From NCBI GenBank assembly GCA_032250675.1, contig JAVVEY010000074.1, positions 1 to 14,017 of the forward strand: DNA of 14,017 nt, in the 5' to 3' direction. Under the pieces are notes generated by a model, which searched no databases, had not been told where the DNA came from, and saw only the letters and a list, made by a program, of their open reading frames with translations. The translations under genes and the position numbers were made by a program. Below, piece by piece: positions 1 through 9,572 of the stretch. Every line of letters begins with the position of its first letter. The first letter of the stretch is position 1. The stretch comes from Gaopeijia sp032250675. Its GTDB lineage: Bacteria > Gemmatimonadota > Gemmatimonadetes > Longimicrobiales > Gaopeijiaceae.

Positions 1-27
1 ACCTATGCGGCTGCTTTCTCGCCCGTC

Positions 28-55
28 AAGTGGAATATCGCCTCAAATTCCACTT
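28..55. repeat. Perfect inverted repeat 1 (AAGTGGAAT / ATTCCACTT)
   Basis: The 9-bp arms at 28-36 and 47-55 are exact reverse complements, separated by a 10-nt spacer. The arm shares AAGTGGAA with a second inverted repeat about 50 bp away. It lies in an AT-richer patch than the rest of this GC-rich window and beyond the 3' end of radC. It could be a protein-binding operator for a gene to the left, a hairpin in an RNA, or part of a small dispersed repeat. No T-run follows either arm, so a classic intrinsic terminator is unlikely. Confidence 0.6.
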
Positions 56-77
56 TGGGGTGACCTGGACGACTGGC

Positions 78-108
78 GAAGTGGAAAAGTGGTGGTATTT
101 TCCACTTC
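78..108. repeat. Perfect inverted repeat 2 (GAAGTGGAAAA / TTTTCCACTTC)
   Basis: The 11-bp arms at 78-88 and 98-108 are exact reverse complements around a 9-nt spacer. The arms contain the same AAGTGGAA core as inverted repeat 1. The centres of the two repeats are about 51.5 bp apart, close to five helical turns, as can be seen with paired operator sites. Arms of the two repeats could also pair with each other, giving alternative hairpins. Function is not known. Confidence 0.62.
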
Positions 109-211
109 CGGGCACCGCTTCCGTGCCTCGTTGGGCCGACGACGCCGGCGCCATCCCCCTCACCCCGACGGATGCTCACCTCGACGGATGCTCATCTCCC
201 TCCCGTCTTCA
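109..211. other. Non-coding left-edge stretch with a 16-bp tandem duplication
   Basis: No convincing gene is seen between the inverted repeats and the end of radC. Open frames crossing this stretch have no family resemblance. The only structure is a direct tandem duplication: the unit CGACGGATGCTCACCT at 166-181 is repeated at 182-197 with one mismatch (C to T). The stretch lies downstream of radC on the minus strand, so it would be a 3' trailer of that transcript. Confidence 0.5.
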
Positions 212-991
212 CTAGTCAAGCCCTCCCGGCTCGTCGCTGAAGGCGCGCCACCGCCCATCCCCGACCACCACGTGGTCGAGCACCGGGATTCCGAGCGCGC
301 GACCCGCCGCCACGAGCTGCCGGGTCACGGCCCGATCCTCCGCGCTCGGCGTCGGATCCCCACTGGGGTGGTTGTGGACCAGGATGACGGCCGCCGCGCC
401 CACCTCGACCGCGGAACGGAAGACCTCGCGCGGATGGATCAGCGAGGCGTCGAGGATCCCCCGGGTCACGAGCACCTCACGCAGCACCACATGCTGGGCG
501 TTGAGGAGGAGGGCGTGGAACTCTTCCTGCGCGAGGTGGCGGAGCGGGGGTCCCATGCGGGCCCACACATCGCGCGGCCCGCGGATCCGATCGCCCGGTG
601 CCACCTCCTCCGTCGCGACCCTCCGCCCGAGCTCGAGCGCCGCGGCCACCCGGGCGGCCGTCGCCGGGCCCACCCCCTCGATCGAAGCGAGCCGGTCGGT
701 CGAGCGGCGCGCCAGCTGTCCCAGACGCCCCTCACACGACGCGAGGATCCGGTCGGCGACCTCCGTCGCCGACGCCGATGCCGATCCACTCCCCACCAGC
801 GCCGCGATCAACTCCCGCGACGCGAGCGCGCGGGATCCGAGGCGGGCGAGGCGCTCCCGGGGACGCTCGCGGACGGAGGTCACGCCGCCGCGGCGTCGCG
901 TCCCGGCGGGATCTCCCGTCTCGGTGCGCCGCCGCACGGGAGCGACGTCGGATGGGGGGTCGGGTGGAGTCCGGATCGGTGTCTGTGCCAT
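212..991 (-). CDS. radC: RadC family JAB/MPN+ domain protein
   Basis: This encodes a 259-residue RadC (UPF0758) protein. From the chosen start, an N-terminal RadC helical region carries the typical RERPRERLARLG motif near residues 41-51 and a helix-hairpin-helix segment (IEGVGPATAARVAAALELG) near 104-122. The C-terminal JAB1/MPN+ metalloprotease-like domain has HNHPSGDPTPSAED near 206-219, which matches the H-x-H-x(7)-S-x-x-D metal-binding signature, and an upstream glutamate pair in QEEFHALLL. Biochemical function in the family is poorly established; the historical link with DNA repair is weak. The ATG at 991 is preceded by a purine-rich GAGGGAAAG. An in-frame ATG at 1027 has no ribosome-binding site. 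A GTG about 36 codons further in would give a start closer to the usual family N-terminus. It is the last gene of the minus-strand run, separated from secA by about 116 bp. Confidence 0.92.
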   Translation of the reverse strand: MAQTPIRTPPDPPSDVAPVRRRTETGDPAGTRRRGGVTSVRERPRERLARLGSRALASRELIAALVGSGSASASATEVADRILASCEGRLGQLARRSTDRLASIEGVGPATAARVAAALELGRRVATEEVAPGDRIRGPRDVWARMGPPLRHLAQEEFHALLLNAQHVVLREVLVTRGILDASLIHPREVFRSAVEVGAAAVILVHNHPSGDPTPSAEDRAVTRQLVAAGRALGIPVLDHVVVGDGRWRAFSDEPGGLD

Positions 992-1082
992 CGAGGGAAG
1001 CTTTCCCTCTACGGCGGGCGCCGCCATGGGCGAACCGGCCCGAGGGCGCGGTCGAGGGCGCGCGGCTCAGCGCGGGGGTTCG

Positions 1083-1103
1083 CGCGGCGCGGGCGACGCC
1101 GCG
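1083..1103 (-). terminator. GC-rich hairpin just after secA (possible weak terminator)
   Basis: A perfect 7-bp inverted repeat CGCGGCG / CGCCGCG (1083-1089 and 1097-1103) with a 7-nt loop lies five bases beyond the secA stop codon on the minus strand. No T-tract follows, so it does not fit a standard intrinsic terminator; it could be a pause or RNA-protecting hairpin between secA and radC. Such short GC palindromes also arise by chance in DNA this GC-rich. Confidence 0.25.
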
Positions 1104-1107
1104 GCGC

Positions 1108-4506
<3,399 letters not shown>

Positions 4507-4511
4507 TTCGG

Positions 4512-4515
4512 CCTC
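4512..4515 (-). promoter_or_regulatory. Ribosome-binding site of secA overlapping the nadD stop codon
   Basis: On the minus strand GAGG lies 5 nt before the secA ATG (4506-4504), and its first bases are part of the nadD TGA stop (4516-4514). This site selects the start at MLKTLIKK over an in-frame ATG 57 bases upstream inside nadD. Confidence 0.6.
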
Positions 4516-5119
4516 AGGCAGTCTGCGCGGCAGGGGCGGATCGATAGAGTGCGTGTTCGTCAATCAGGGCGGCGACGGCGTCCGGGACGAATCCGGCGAT
4601 CGGATCCCCGCGGCGCACGCGGTCGCGAATCTCGGTGGAGGAGATGTCGATGCGGCGTACCGGTGCGGAACGCCACGACACCTCGACGCCCGGGTCGAGT
4701 GCGTCGGGTTCCGCGCCTTCACGCGCGAGCACGACGATCGTCGCCAGCTCCGCGATGCGCTCGACCCCTCTCCACCGTCCGAATGCGCTCCACTGGTCGG
4801 CCCCGACGAGGAGGAAGAGCTCGGCCTCGGGGGAGCGGCGTCGGAGGGCCTCGAGGGTGTCGACGGTCCAGCTCGGCGGATCGCGGTCGAGCTCGATGCG
4901 GTCGGCCGTGAGTCCCGGATTGTGCTCGACGGCGGCATCCACCATGCGAAGTCGCACCTCGGGATCGGTGATCCCCGCCTCGTCCATCTTGAAGGGGGAG
5001 ACGCGCGCCGGGATGAGGAGGACGCGGTCGAGTTCGAGGTACGTGCGGACGTCCTCTGCCACGATCACATGCCCCACATGCGGCGGATCGAACGTCCCCC
5101 CGAAGACACCGATGCGCAT
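4514..5119 (-). CDS. nadD: Nicotinate-nucleotide adenylyltransferase NadD
   Basis: NadD adenylates nicotinate mononucleotide with ATP to give deamido-NAD in the NAD biosynthesis pathway shared by de novo and salvage routes; it acts in the cytoplasm. The 201-residue product starts MRIGVFGGTFDPPHVGH, the nucleotidyltransferase signature with the (H/T)xGH motif at about residues 14-17. LFLLVGADQWSAFGRW is the typical core segment binding the nicotinate side, and ISSTEIRDRVRRG near the C-terminus is the second ATP-binding motif (SSTxxR). Length matches the usual 190-220 residues. The ATG at 5119 is the family start; a much longer in-frame extension upstream is arginine/serine-rich antisense of the BamD-like gene and is not real. 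It sits 4 bp after the BamD-like gene and 7 bp before secA, so the three are surely co-transcribed. Confidence 0.96.
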   Translation of the reverse strand: MRIGVFGGTFDPPHVGHVIVAEDVRTYLELDRVLLIPARVSPFKMDEAGITDPEVRLRMVDAAVEHNPGLTADRIELDRDPPSWTVDTLEALRRRSPEAELFLLVGADQWSAFGRWRGVERIAELATIVVLAREGAEPDALDPGVEVSWRSAPVRRIDISSTEIRDRVRRGDPIAGFVPDAVAALIDEHALYRSAPAAQTA

Positions 5120-5123
5120 CGCT

Positions 5124-5987
5124 CTATCCGTCCGGAACGATGCGCGCACCCCGCGAGCCTTCGCCCGAGGCCGCCAGGGTGTCGGTGCCCGCCTCGCTCG
5201 CCCGCCTCGCCATCTCGGCGCGGATCTTCTCGGCCTCCGGCGAGAGGGGGTACTCGGTGAGGAGGCGCTCGCGCGCGACCTCGACCTCGATCTCGTACCC
5301 GAGGTCGGGCGGGCTGTTCTCGATGATCTTCTCGTACGCCTCGATGATCCGGAGGAGCGCGCGCGGCGCATACTCGGTCTCGGGGTAGCGTTCAACGACG
5401 TCCTCGAAGTAGAGGATCGAGGCGTCCCACCCATTGCGCTGGAAGTAGAAGCTCGCCTCCTGGAAGCGTCGCAGGGCGAGCTTGCGCCGCATCTCCGCGG
5501 CGATCTGCGCGGCGCTGTCGGCCACCGCCGGGTATCGCGGGAAGTCGCGCGCGACACTCTGACACGTCTGAACCGCCGACCGCGTCTGGGTCTGATCGCG
5601 CTGCGGCTCCAGGGTGAGCGCGGCGAAGGCCCGACACATCCTCAGGCTCGCCTGCGGCACCTCGAGGTGCCCGGGGTAGATATTCACGAAGCGGGTGTAC
5701 TGCGCGATGGCGAGGATGTACTTCCTGTCGAAGTAATAGGCGTCACCCAGGAGGAGTGAGACATCGGCGATCGGCTCGAAGCCGGGATAGTTCAGCACGA
5801 TGAAGTCGAGGATCGTCTGGGCGTCCCCGAAGTCTTCCTCGGCCATCTTTTCCTGTGCCCGCTCGAAGAGGTCGGAGGGTGCCACATCCTGCAGGCGCGG
5901 TCCGCCCGCGCACGCTCCGAGGAGGAACACTCCACCCACCAGCGCTGCCACAGGTACGATCGTCGGGATCGAAATTCGCATGAACAT
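5124..5987 (-). CDS. bamD: BamD-like outer membrane assembly lipoprotein
   Basis: This probably encodes the lipoprotein BamD (YfiO/ComL family), which works with BamA to insert beta-barrel proteins into the outer membrane. The 287-residue product has a short signal peptide with hydrophobic core IVPVAALVGGVFLL and a lipobox LGAC with the acylated Cys at about 26. The rest is helical tetratricopeptide-like repeats: LFERAQEKMAEEDFGDAQTI, DAYYFDRKYILAIAQYTRF and PRYPAVADSAAQIAAEMRRK, the last opening the C-terminal half with its EASFYFQRNGWDASILYFED repeat. The triple YxxxxY/F-P pattern and the YFDRKYILAIAQY segment are typical of BamD. Length is a little above E. coli BamD (245). Start choice between ATG 5987 and ATG 5981 is uncertain; both give a usable signal peptide. 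An in-frame ATG at 6041 would put the signal peptide too far in. A general TPR lipoprotein is the alternative. Confidence 0.85.
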   Translation of the reverse strand: MFMRISIPTIVPVAALVGGVFLLGACAGGPRLQDVAPSDLFERAQEKMAEEDFGDAQTILDFIVLNYPGFEPIADVSLLLGDAYYFDRKYILAIAQYTRFVNIYPGHLEVPQASLRMCRAFAALTLEPQRDQTQTRSAVQTCQSVARDFPRYPAVADSAAQIAAEMRRKLALRRFQEASFYFQRNGWDASILYFEDVVERYPETEYAPRALLRIIEAYEKIIENSPPDLGYEIEVEVARERLLTEYPLSPEAEKIRAEMARRASEAGTDTLAASGEGSRGARIVPDG

Positions 5988-6042
5988 CCGTGGAACGTAC
6001 CCAAATCCGGGTGCCGTGTTCAGGGGTCTCGCAGGCGCCATC

Positions 6043-7203
6043 TCAGCGGGCGAAGAAGTCGTGGATCGCGTCGGCCACCCGGTCCACGCGCTCCGCGCCG
6101 AGTTCCGGGAAGATCGGGAGGCTCAGAACCTCGCGGCAGAGGCCTTCGGCGACGGGGTGGTCCCCCGGACGCCCGCCGATCTCGCGAAAGGACGGCTGGA
6201 GGTGGAGCGGGACGGGGTAGTAGATGCCGGATCCGATTCCGCGGTCGGCGAGAAAGCCCCGGAGTGCGTCGCGCCGGGGCGTGCGGATCGTGAACTGGTG
6301 GTAGACGTGCCAGGCGCCGTCGCCCACCGCGGGGAGCGTCACCTCCGCGAGATCGCCGAGCCGCGCGTGGTAGCGACACGCGTGCGCGCGCCGCCGCTCG
6401 GTCCACCCTTCGAGATGCCGGAGCTTGACGCGCAGGACCGCCGCCTGCAGCGCGTCGAGGCGGGAGTTCGTGCCGACCCACTCGTGGTGGTACATCTGAC
6501 GACCTCCATGCACGCGCAGTGCGCGCACGCGGCGGGCGATCTCGTCGTCGTGCGTCGTGACCATCCCGCCCTCCCCGAATCCGCCCAGATTCTTGGTCGG
6601 GAAGAAGGAGAGCGCGCCGACATCCCCCGCCCCGCCCGCGCGGAGCTCCCCGGTCTCGGTCCGCTGCCGCGCACCGATCGCCTGCGCCGCATCCTCGATC
6701 ACGAGTGCCCCCCGCTCCGCGGCGATCCGCCGGATCCCCGTCATCGGCGCCATCTGCCCGAAGAGGTGCACCGGCACCACCGCCCGGGTCCGCTCGGACC
6801 AGACCGCCTCGACCGTCTCGGGCGTGAGGGTGAAGGTGTCGGGATCGACGTCGCAGAAGACGGGCCGCAGCCCCGCATTCCAGACCGCCCCCGCCGTGGC
6901 GAAGAAGGTGAAGGCGGGAACGATCACCTCATCGCCCGCGCCCTCGCGATCGCCCTCGCGATCGCCCTCGCGGAGCGCCCGCAGCGGGAGGAGGAGGGCG
7001 TCGGTTCCGCTCGCGCACCCGATCGCGTGGGGCACGCCGAGGAGGTCGGCGATCTCGGCCTCGAAGGCTTCCACCTCCGGCCCCAGGACGAAGGCCTGCG
7101 AGGCCACGACGCGCATGAGCGCGGCGTCGAGTTCGTCCCGGATCGAGGCGTACTGCGCCTTGAGGTCGAGGAGGGGGATCGCGGCGGGGTCGGGCGAGTT
7201 CAT
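6043..7203 (-). CDS. DegT/DnrJ/EryC1 family nucleotide-sugar aminotransferase
   Basis: This PLP-dependent enzyme transfers an amino group, usually from glutamate, to a keto-sugar nucleotide for surface polysaccharide or lipopolysaccharide. The 386-residue product is full length. Family marks seen: IPLLDLKAQYASIRDE at the N-terminus, CASGTDALLLPL (63-74), GDEVIVPAFTFFATA (90-104), VIEDAAQAIGA (168-178) with the PLP-binding Asp171, and SFFPTKNLGGFGEGG with Schiff-base Lys204. The overall pattern (VHLFGQMAPM, NSRLDALQAAVLRVKL, YYPVPLHLQPSF) is closest to the WbpE/WlbC group that aminates UDP-2-acetamido-3-keto-glucuronate, but the dehydrogenase, oxidase and acetyltransferase of that pathway are not in the window, so the substrate is not settled. 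A short repeat REGDREGDREG at 78-88 sits in a surface loop. The gene lies 31 bp after a TPR lipoprotein and 55 bp before the BamD-like gene. Confidence 0.9.
   Translation of the reverse strand: MNSPDPAAIPLLDLKAQYASIRDELDAALMRVVASQAFVLGPEVEAFEAEIADLLGVPHAIGCASGTDALLLPLRALREGDREGDREGAGDEVIVPAFTFFATAGAVWNAGLRPVFCDVDPDTFTLTPETVEAVWSERTRAVVPVHLFGQMAPMTGIRRIAAERGALVIEDAAQAIGARQRTETGELRAGGAGDVGALSFFPTKNLGGFGEGGMVTTHDDEIARRVRALRVHGGRQMYHHEWVGTNSRLDALQAAVLRVKLRHLEGWTERRRAHACRYHARLGDLAEVTLPAVGDGAWHVYHQFTIRTPRRDALRGFLADRGIGSGIYYPVPLHLQPSFREIGGRPGDHPVAEGLCREVLSLPIFPELGAERVDRVADAIHDFFAR
6939..6972. repeat. 12-bp tandem repeat inside the aminotransferase gene
   Basis: The unit CGCCCTCGCGAT is present twice exactly (6939-6950, 6951-6962) with most of a third copy (6963-6972). 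The period is a multiple of three, so on the coding strand it yields REGD repeats without breaking the frame. It falls between CASGTDALLLPL and GDEVIVPAF, a loop where length change should be tolerated. Confidence 0.8.
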
Positions 7204-7234
7204 CTGGAGAGGGCGGGCCGGCGACTCGGGTCGC

Positions 7235-8263
7235 TCAGCACCCGTCCCGGTCGAGTCGTCGCGTCTCGTCGCCCCACGGGAGGCCGCGGCCCGGCACGTC
7301 GCGGCGCATCACATCGCTCCGGAAGCGCAGATCGTCCATCCGCTCCTGCGCGCGCGTGACGAGCGCGTCGGCCACGGTGCCGTCCACCGTGCCGACCGTA
7401 CGGAACGACTCGATCGCCTCCTCGCACCGCCCGAGGTCGACGAGGATCTCGCCGCGTTCGAACCACGCGCGTCCGAGGAGGCTGCGCGGTTCACCGACCG
7501 CGATCGTGCGATCGACCGCCGCGAGCGCGTCGAGGAGGGTCTCTTCGGTGACCACCTCGGCGCCGCGCAACCCGCGCGCGACCTCGAAGGAGCAGGTTCC
7601 GATGAACCAGTCGACCTCGCCGCGGTCGCGGGATCGGACCGCGCCGCGGAACTGCTCGAAGAAGAAGAGCGCCCGGTTGCAGTCGCCGATCGCCTCGTGC
7701 GCCCGCCCGATCTCGAAGACGATCTCGGGCGCGCTGTCGGCGCCGGCCGAGAGGGCGCGCTGATAGAGGGGGAGCGCGCGCCCATACTCCCCATTGTTGA
7801 AGTGGTGACGCGCCAGGGGGAGCGCGAGTCGCTCGAGGCCGAGCCCCGGCTCGATCTCGCGCGCCGCGTCGACCGCCGACGCCATCCGGAAGCGGTCGTT
7901 CGAGGCATGAGCGCGCTCGGCGAGCGTCATCAGATCGGCCACCGCCTGCGTCGCCCACGAAGAGTCCGCCGCCACGGCGCGGCGGTAGAAGGCGGCCGCC
8001 TCGTCGACATCCCCCTCGATCGCGTGGACGTGGGCGACCCGGGCGAGCACCTCGGCAGGGGCGCGCGTGTCGCGGGCCGCGAGGCGGTACTCGGCGAGCG
8101 CGTTGTCGAGATCGCCCGCCGCGTAGGCGAGGTCGCCCCGCTGGACCGCGGTGTCGGTCGCGGGCGAGTCGACGCACCCGCCGACACCGATCACGATCCC
8201 GACCGCCATGACCGCGAGCGCCGCTCTGCCGCTCCCCCGCCCCCTCCGATCACTACGCGTCAT
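7235..8263 (-). CDS. TPR-repeat lipoprotein
   Basis: This 342-residue protein starts with a basic n-region (MTRSDRRGRGSGR), a hydrophobic core AALAVMAVGIVIGV and a lipobox VGGC with Cys30, so it is probably a lipoprotein. The mature part is made of tetratricopeptide-type helical pairs: RGDLAYAAGDLDNALAEYRL, VAHVHAIEGDVDEAAAFYRR, FNNGEYGRALPLYQRAL, EIGRAHEAIGDCNRALFFFE and WFERGEILVDLGRCEEAIES. Such proteins act as scaffolds; no enzyme motif is seen. Its place between a cupin and a sugar aminotransferase suggests a role in polysaccharide export or assembly, but this is inferred from context only. The ATG at 8263 overlaps the end of the cupin gene by 11 bp. The C-terminal ~40 residues after the last repeat are charged and have no family resemblance I recognise. 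Confidence 0.85.
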   Translation of the reverse strand: MTRSDRRGRGSGRAALAVMAVGIVIGVGGCVDSPATDTAVQRGDLAYAAGDLDNALAEYRLAARDTRAPAEVLARVAHVHAIEGDVDEAAAFYRRAVAADSSWATQAVADLMTLAERAHASNDRFRMASAVDAAREIEPGLGLERLALPLARHHFNNGEYGRALPLYQRALSAGADSAPEIVFEIGRAHEAIGDCNRALFFFEQFRGAVRSRDRGEVDWFIGTCSFEVARGLRGAEVVTEETLLDALAAVDRTIAVGEPRSLLGRAWFERGEILVDLGRCEEAIESFRTVGTVDGTVADALVTRAQERMDDLRFRSDVMRRDVPGRGLPWGDETRRLDRDGC

Positions 8264-8621
8264 CCGAATCCCTCCCGTAGCGATCCTCGAGTCGCACGAT
8301 GTCGTCGGGGTGCGGCGTCGAGGCCTCGAGGATCTCGCACTCGGTCACCGCAACCATCCGGTGCACCACACCGGGGCGGACCCGACAGGCGTCGTTCGCG
8401 CGCATCGTGATCTCTTCGAGGGTGTCCGCGTCGGGGCCGACGACGAGGGTGACTTCGCCGGCGAGGAGGTAGAAGGTCTCGTCCTTCTCCTCGTGATACT
8501 GCAGGGAGAGCGCCTCTCCCGCATTCACGTGCAGGATCTTGCCGAGGTAGAGCTCGGTATCGGCCCAGTGCAGCTCCCACCCCCAGGGCTTCTCGACGCG
8601 GCGCGGTGTGTGAAGGGTCAT
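8253..8621 (-). CDS. Small cupin protein (sugar-phosphate isomerase/mutase-like)
   Basis: This 122-residue single-domain cupin matches the type found as the C-terminal isomerase half of mannose-1-phosphate guanylyltransferase/phosphomannose isomerase fusions. The N-terminus VEKPWGWELHWADTELYLGK is the typical opening. Cupin motif 1 is GEALSLQYHEEKDETFYLLAGE, with one metal-type His followed by Glu; motif 2 is VRPGVVHRMVAV. Such stand-alone cupins are often annotated as mannose-6-phosphate isomerases, but the reaction cannot be assigned from sequence alone. It is placed among nucleotide-sugar genes and overlaps the next gene by 11 bp. The ATG at 8621 is chosen for the family N-terminus, although no good ribosome-binding site precedes it. 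A GTG at 8696 with GAGGG seven bases upstream would add 25 unconserved residues and may be the true start. Confidence 0.82.
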   Translation of the reverse strand: MTLHTPRRVEKPWGWELHWADTELYLGKILHVNAGEALSLQYHEEKDETFYLLAGEVTLVVGPDADTLEEITMRANDACRVRPGVVHRMVAVTECEILEASTPHPDDIVRLEDRYGRDSDDA

Positions 8622-8840
8622 GATCGGTGAGGAGGCGGCAGTGTGCGTGGATCGTCGGGGGGTCGGACCGTCGCGGGGATCTCGACCGTCGTGCACGGGC
8701 GGACCCTCGCGCGTGGAGCAGGCAGAAGGTCACCCCACCGCCCGCGTGGTGCAATCCTCGGGCCACACCGGCCGCCCGCCGGGGACGGCCATCCGGGCCG
8801 GCCATCCGGGCCGGCCATCCGGGCCGCCGGCCCCCGCCGT
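8622..8840. other. Largest gap inside the operon
   Basis: About 220 bp separate the TPR gene from the cupin start, in a run where other junctions overlap or are under 60 bp. I see no supported gene here. It holds a 13-bp tandem repeat just after the TPR gene stop and could hold an internal promoter, but no clear -35/-10 pair is visible on the minus strand. If the cupin starts at its upstream GTG (8696), the gap shrinks to about 145 bp. Confidence 0.5.
8787..8825. repeat. Tandem repeat, three exact 13-bp copies
   Basis: GGCCATCCGGGCC is repeated exactly three times, head to tail, at 8787-8799, 8800-8812 and 8813-8825. Each unit begins with GGCC and ends with GGCC-like bases, so the array can fold on itself. 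It begins 15 bp beyond the stop codon of the TPR gene on the minus strand, between two genes of the operon. It may be an mRNA hairpin region or a slippage-prone array. Confidence 0.88.
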
Positions 8841-9572
8841 CTACGCCTCCACGCTCTCGGGGCGGACCCGCACTCCCACCGAGGCGAGGTAGGCGCGCGC
8901 GCGCATCTCGTCGGGTGCGTCGCGCATGCACCGCCGCCACTCCGCGATCGCCTCTTCGGTGCGTCCCGAGCGGTGCAGCGCGACTCCGTACTTGAGACGC
9001 GCCGTGGTGAAGCCGGGGTTGTCTTCGAGGACGAGCTCGAGTTCGTCGAGGGCGCCGGCGATGTCGTGCAGCTCGAGACGCGCTTCGGCCAGCTTGGTGC
9101 GGATGTCGAGGTAGCGGGGGCGCACCTTGAGTGCCGCGTAGTACTCGCGTTCCGCCTCATGCGGGTGATCCGCCACCAGATAGAGGTCGCCGAGCTTGGC
9201 GTGCTGGACGGCGATCTGGTTGCCGACATCGCTCGGGAAGGCGCTCCCGTCGCGCTGATCGAGGCGCGACGCCTGGTCGAAGGCGTGCTGCGCGTCGTCG
9301 TGCCGCCCCGCGAGCTGCAGCATGATCCCCAGATTGAGGTGCGCCTCGGCGTAGGTCGGGCCGAGGCGGATCGCCTCCTCGAAGCCCTCGATCGCCTCCT
9401 CGACGCGGTCGAGCATCGCGAGGCAGAGCGCGCGCTTGTTGTGCAGATCGGCGAACCCCGGGGCCTCGGCGATCACCGCGTCGAAGGTCTCGATCGCCGC
9501 CTCGAAGTCTTCACGCTCGTAGGCGTCGATGCCGCGCGCGATGCGCCGGCGCATGGAGAGAGGATCGTTCAT
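8841..9572 (-). CDS. Cytoplasmic TPR-repeat protein
   Basis: The 243-residue product has no signal peptide or membrane segment and is almost entirely tetratricopeptide repeats. Repeat-like pairs are seen at about 14-47 (GIDAYEREDFEAAIETFDAV), 48-81 (ALCLAMLDRVEEAIEGFEEA), 82-105 (GIMLQLAGRHDDAQHAFDQA), 126-160 (AKLGDLYLVADHPHEAEREY), 161-195 (AEARLELHDIAGALDELELV) and 196-230 (GVALHRSGRTEEAIAEWRRC). Consensus positions (W/L-G/A-Y/F-A-P) are kept. Such proteins mediate protein-protein contacts; the partner is unknown. Its start ATG overlaps the epimerase stop as ATGA, so it is translationally coupled to nucleotide-sugar synthesis, suggesting a part in the same polysaccharide process. A longer in-frame extension upstream is antisense-frame sequence within the epimerase gene and is rejected. 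Confidence 0.87.
   Translation of the reverse strand: MNDPLSMRRRIARGIDAYEREDFEAAIETFDAVIAEAPGFADLHNKRALCLAMLDRVEEAIEGFEEAIRLGPTYAEAHLNLGIMLQLAGRHDDAQHAFDQASRLDQRDGSAFPSDVGNQIAVQHAKLGDLYLVADHPHEAEREYYAALKVRPRYLDIRTKLAEARLELHDIAGALDELELVLEDNPGFTTARLKYGVALHRSGRTEEAIAEWRRCMRDAPDEMRARAYLASVGVRVRPESVEA
9569..9572 (-). promoter_or_regulatory. ATGA stop-start overlap
   Basis: The ATG start of the TPR gene (9572-9570) and the TGA stop of the epimerase (9571-9569) overlap by 4 bp. This fixes the TPR start and links its translation to the epimerase. Confidence 0.82.

Noticed and set aside
28..108. Intrinsic terminators for radC
   Set aside because: The stems are strong but no T-run follows in either direction, and they lie more than 100 bp beyond the stop codon.
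30..215. Small plus-strand open frame at the left edge
   Set aside because: It is made mostly of the inverted repeats and the tandem duplication, with no Shine-Dalgarno and no family resemblance.
1028..1107. Promoter for radC between secA and radC
   Set aside because: The stretch is very GC-rich and shows no -10/-35-like hexamers at a reasonable distance.
8787..8825. CRISPR-like array
   Set aside because: The units are adjacent with no spacers and only 13 bp long; this is a simple tandem repeat.
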